Shown here piece by piece: positions 61,848 to 64,000 of a DNA stretch of 64,000 nucleotides (its first letter is position 1; every line of letters begins with the position of its first letter). This DNA comes from Pseudomonas fluorescens (GTDB taxonomy: Bacteria; Pseudomonadota; Gammaproteobacteria; Pseudomonadales; Pseudomonadaceae). The position numbers and the translations under genes are program-made. The notes below the pieces were generated by a model. It made no database searches. It saw only the letters and a program-made list of their open reading frames with translations, and was not told the origin of the DNA. The stretch spans positions 2,728,001 to 2,792,000 of the forward strand of contig LR782234.1 in assembly GCA_902825215.1 (NCBI GenBank). The letters run 5' to 3'.

Positions 61848-62885
61848 TCAACCGGCGTCCGCCACCTCAATCATTTGTTCGAGAAACATCGCCAGCGCCA
61901 CTTCCTCAGCCCGCAACCCCTTGCGTACGCGCGGTTTTGGCAGCTCGGCAAGGGCGCCAAGCATGAATTTTTCAACGACACCGGGGTGGATGTAGCACTT
62001 GCGGCATACCGCCGGGGTATTGCCCAACTGCTTGGCGACGCTTTTCACCATATCCACTACATGCCGTTTTGCCTCGGCTTCGGACTCCCATTGCAGCTCG
62101 CGCAATGTCGACAGGGCCAGGGCGCTGCCGGCCCAGGTACGGTAATCCTTGGCGGTGAAATCGGCGCCAGTGAGCGTCTTCAGATAGGCGTTGACGTCCG
62201 AAGAACTGACGGAGTGGCGCTGGCCATTTTCGTCCAGATACTGAAACAGATTTTGCCCGGGAATCTCCAGGCAGCGCTTGATGATGCGCGCCAGCCGCCG
62301 ATCCTTGACGGTGATCTGGTGTTCGATGCCGCTTTTGCCGCGAAACTGGAACAGGATTGCACTGCCGTTGACCTCGACGTGACGGCTGCGCAGGGTGGTC
62401 AAGCCGTAAGAGCGGTTGTCGCGGGCATACTGGGTATTGCCAACTCGTATCAGCGTGGCGTCGAGCAGGGTAATGACCGTGGCCATTACCTTGTCACGGC
62501 TGAAGCCGGGCGCCGCCAGCAGCGCTTCCAGTTGCTTGCGCAGTTTTGGCAGTGCCAGACCAAAATCGCGCAAACGCGAATACTTGTCGGCATCGCGCAC
62601 CTCACGCCAGCGCGGATGATAACGATACTGCTTGCGTCCGCGGGCATCGCGGCCTGTGGCTTGCAGATGACCGCAAGGGTCAGGGCAAATCCACACGTCA
62701 GTGTAGGCCGGCGGCACGGCGAGGGCGTTGATCCGTTTGATTTCATCCGCATCGGTGATGCGCTGGCCGGAGGGGTCGAAGTAGCAGAACTTGCCCCGCA
62801 GCTTCTTGCGAGTGATACCGGGCTGGGTGTCATCGACGTAATGCAGGTCGGATGGCAATGAAGCGGTCAGCTCGGTGTCGGGCAT
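61848..62885 (-). CDS. DNA topoisomerase IB
   Basis: 345 aa poxvirus/bacterial-type enzyme. The N-terminal DNA-binding part (RKKLRGKFCYFDPSGQRI) is followed by the catalytic domain. RVGNTQYARDNRSYGLTTL includes a catalytic Arg, and RKCYIHPGVVEKF the nucleophile Tyr. It relaxes supercoils without ATP. ATG 62885 has AAGGTAA upstream and is preferred to the start 12 codons earlier. Confidence 0.92.
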   Translation of the reverse strand: MPDTELTASLPSDLHYVDDTQPGITRKKLRGKFCYFDPSGQRITDADEIKRINALAVPPAYTDVWICPDPCGHLQATGRDARGRKQYRYHPRWREVRDADKYSRLRDFGLALPKLRKQLEALLAAPGFSRDKVMATVITLLDATLIRVGNTQYARDNRSYGLTTLRSRHVEVNGSAILFQFRGKSGIEHQITVKDRRLARIIKRCLEIPGQNLFQYLDENGQRHSVSSSDVNAYLKTLTGADFTAKDYRTWAGSALALSTLRELQWESEAEAKRHVVDMVKSVAKQLGNTPAVCRKCYIHPGVVEKFMLGALAELPKPRVRKGLRAEEVALAMFLEQMIEVADAG

Positions 62886-62954
62886 GGCAATTACCTTGAG
62901 GGCGTTGGTCTGTAAAACCATTGACCGCAGGCCGTTGCCGTCGTGCCGAATGAT

Positions 62955-64000
62955 TTACGCCAGGACTGCGACTGCTTTGATCTGCGCCCACAACCGCTGG
63001 CCGGGATGTACGTCCAATTGGTCTCTGGAGTAGCGGGTGATGCGTGCCAGCAGCGGCGTGCCGCCCGCATCGAGACGAATCAGTACGTGCGCGGCGTTGT
63101 CGGCTGCTTGCTCGCCGACCACCGTGACGGGCAGCCGATTGAGGATGCTGCTGGCTTCGCTGTCATGCAGGGCCAGGCTGATGTCGCGTGCGTGGACTTT
63201 GCAGCGCAGCGTCTGGCCGATGTCCATAGGCGCATGTGTCACGCGCACGCTCATGTCAGTGGCAGGCAGTTGCAGGCTCAGCAACTGATACTGCGCATCG
63301 TAAGCGCAGACCTGTCCTTCAATGATCACTCCAGCGTCATCGCCCAGCGCCATCGGTAGGTCCAGCCGTGCGAGGGTTTCGCCGATCGGGCCACTGGCCA
63401 ACACCTTGCCTTCACTGAGCAGGACAAGATGGTCGGCCAGCCGCGCAACTTCATCCTGCGCATGGCTGACGTACAGCACGGGAATGTCCAGTTCGTCGTG
63501 CAGGCGCTGCAGGTAAGGCACGATTTCGTTTTTGCGCTGGCTGTCGAGTGCGGCCAGCGGTTCGTCCATCAGCAACAGTTTTGGGCTGGTGAGCAAAGCG
63601 CGGGCGATACCGACGCGCTGTCGCTCGCCGCCGGACAAATGCTCTGGATGGCGTTCCAGCAAATGGCCGATGCCCAGCAATTCAGTGGCTTGCGCCATGT
63701 CGACCCGACGCTGTGCCTTGGCGATACGTTTGAACCCGAATTGCAAATTGGCCATGACTGACAGATGCGCGAACAGGCTCGCTTCCTGAAATACATAACC
63801 GAGCGCGCGCTTGTGCGGCGGGACGAAAATGCCGTTCTGGCTGTCCTGCCAGACTTCGCCATTGACCTGAACGAAGCCTTGCGCGGCCCGCTCAAGCCCG
63901 GCGATGCAGCGCATACAGCTGGTCTTGCCTGAGCCGGAGGGTCCGTAGAGTGCGGTGACTCCGCGGCCCGGCAGATGCAAGTCGACATCGAGGCGGAAGC
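62955..64000 (-). CDS. modC: Molybdate ABC transporter ATP-binding protein (5' end outside window)
   Basis: The frame stays open to the last base, with [19 protein letters not shown] at the window edge, so the first residues are missing. Walker [10 protein letters not shown], signature LSGGERQR and Walker [13 protein letters not shown] are all present. The C-terminal Mop/TOBE domain ([26 protein letters not shown]) is diagnostic of ModC. It powers molybdate import with ModB, which should lie just outside the window. Confidence 0.93.
   Translation of the reverse strand, partial: FRLDVDLHLPGRGVTALYGPSGSGKTSCMRCIAGLERAAQGFVQVNGEVWQDSQNGIFVPPHKRALGYVFQEASLFAHLSVMANLQFGFKRIAKAQRRVDMAQATELLGIGHLLERHPEHLSGGERQRVGIARALLTSPKLLLMDEPLAALDSQRKNEIVPYLQRLHDELDIPVLYVSHAQDEVARLADHLVLLSEGKVLASGPIGETLARLDLPMALGDDAGVIIEGQVCAYDAQYQLLSLQLPATDMSVRVTHAPMDIGQTLRCKVHARDISLALHDSEASSILNRLPVTVVGEQAADNAAHVLIRLDAGGTPLLARITRYSRDQLDVHPGQRLWAQIKAVAVLA

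Overview
The window is a Pseudomonas chromosome segment, most likely P. fluorescens group. It has the gacA-uvrC-pgsA-tRNA-Gly-tRNA-Cys block typical of the genus, a TTG-started gacA, 24-nt REP/REPIN palindromes with the GTGGGAGCGAGCCTGCTCGC core, a GacA almost identical to the P. fluorescens protein as I know it, and high GC. It is interrupted by one apparently complete temperate prophage of about 37.7 kb (22937-60595).

Left chromosomal arm (1-22984). A 5'-truncated large toxin-like protein with an HExxH motif comes first. Next is a 3-hydroxybutyrate/acetoacetate utilisation cluster: acetoacetyl-CoA synthetase, 3-hydroxybutyrate dehydrogenase, a GntP-type permease and an HbcR-like sigma-54 activator. 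It has a readable -24/-12 promoter and two GTCTC-N6-GAGAC dyads at enhancer distance. A yejABEF-type peptide ABC operon, ppiC, a lipase and a three-repeat protein of unknown function follow. Then comes a DAHP synthase preceded by a classical attenuator: a 42-aa leader peptide ending in a run of Phe/Tyr/Trp codons, followed by an intrinsic terminator. A GNAT acetyltransferase, gacA, uvrC, pgsA and the tRNA genes close the arm.

Prophage (22937-60595). It is inserted in tRNA-Cys with a 50-bp direct repeat as attL and attR. Gene order is lambda-like. The integrase end and a leftward early operon (DUF4224/Xis-like, cytosine methyltransferase, HD hydrolase, DUF2303, PrtN-like activator, KilAC-like protein, dNMP kinase) face a rightward one (Cro/YdaS-like, CII-like, zinc-finger, primase-helicase). 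Between them lies an S24-type repressor flanked by WTAGC-N4-GCTAW dyads. The head module is HK97-like (P27 TerS, TerL, portal, S49 protease, capsid). The tail is contractile and Mu-like (sheath, tube, frameshifted chaperone, tape measure, gp43-gp48 baseplate). The architecture therefore resembles SfV-type mosaic myoviruses. Two holin-like genes sit before the terminase, while endolysin and Rz/Rz1 lie after the tail. Three cargo genes are likely: a HEPN/MltR-like protein beside attL, a membrane O-acyltransferase after the tail fibre, and a protein of unknown function beside attR.

How it may work: the repressor silences both early promoters. The leftward operon encodes a PrtN-family activator, and a four-unit PrtN P-box lies just upstream of two terminators and the lysis/structural operon, so late expression appears wired like a pyocin. 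Three hairpins share the same unusual loop and occupy nut-like positions in both early transcripts. An array of about nine GTGTTGGGT-like iterons after the primase-helicase gene is a candidate replication origin.

Right arm (60596-64000): tRNA-Leu(UAA), two small unknown genes, DNA topoisomerase IB, and the 3' part of modC, which runs off the window.
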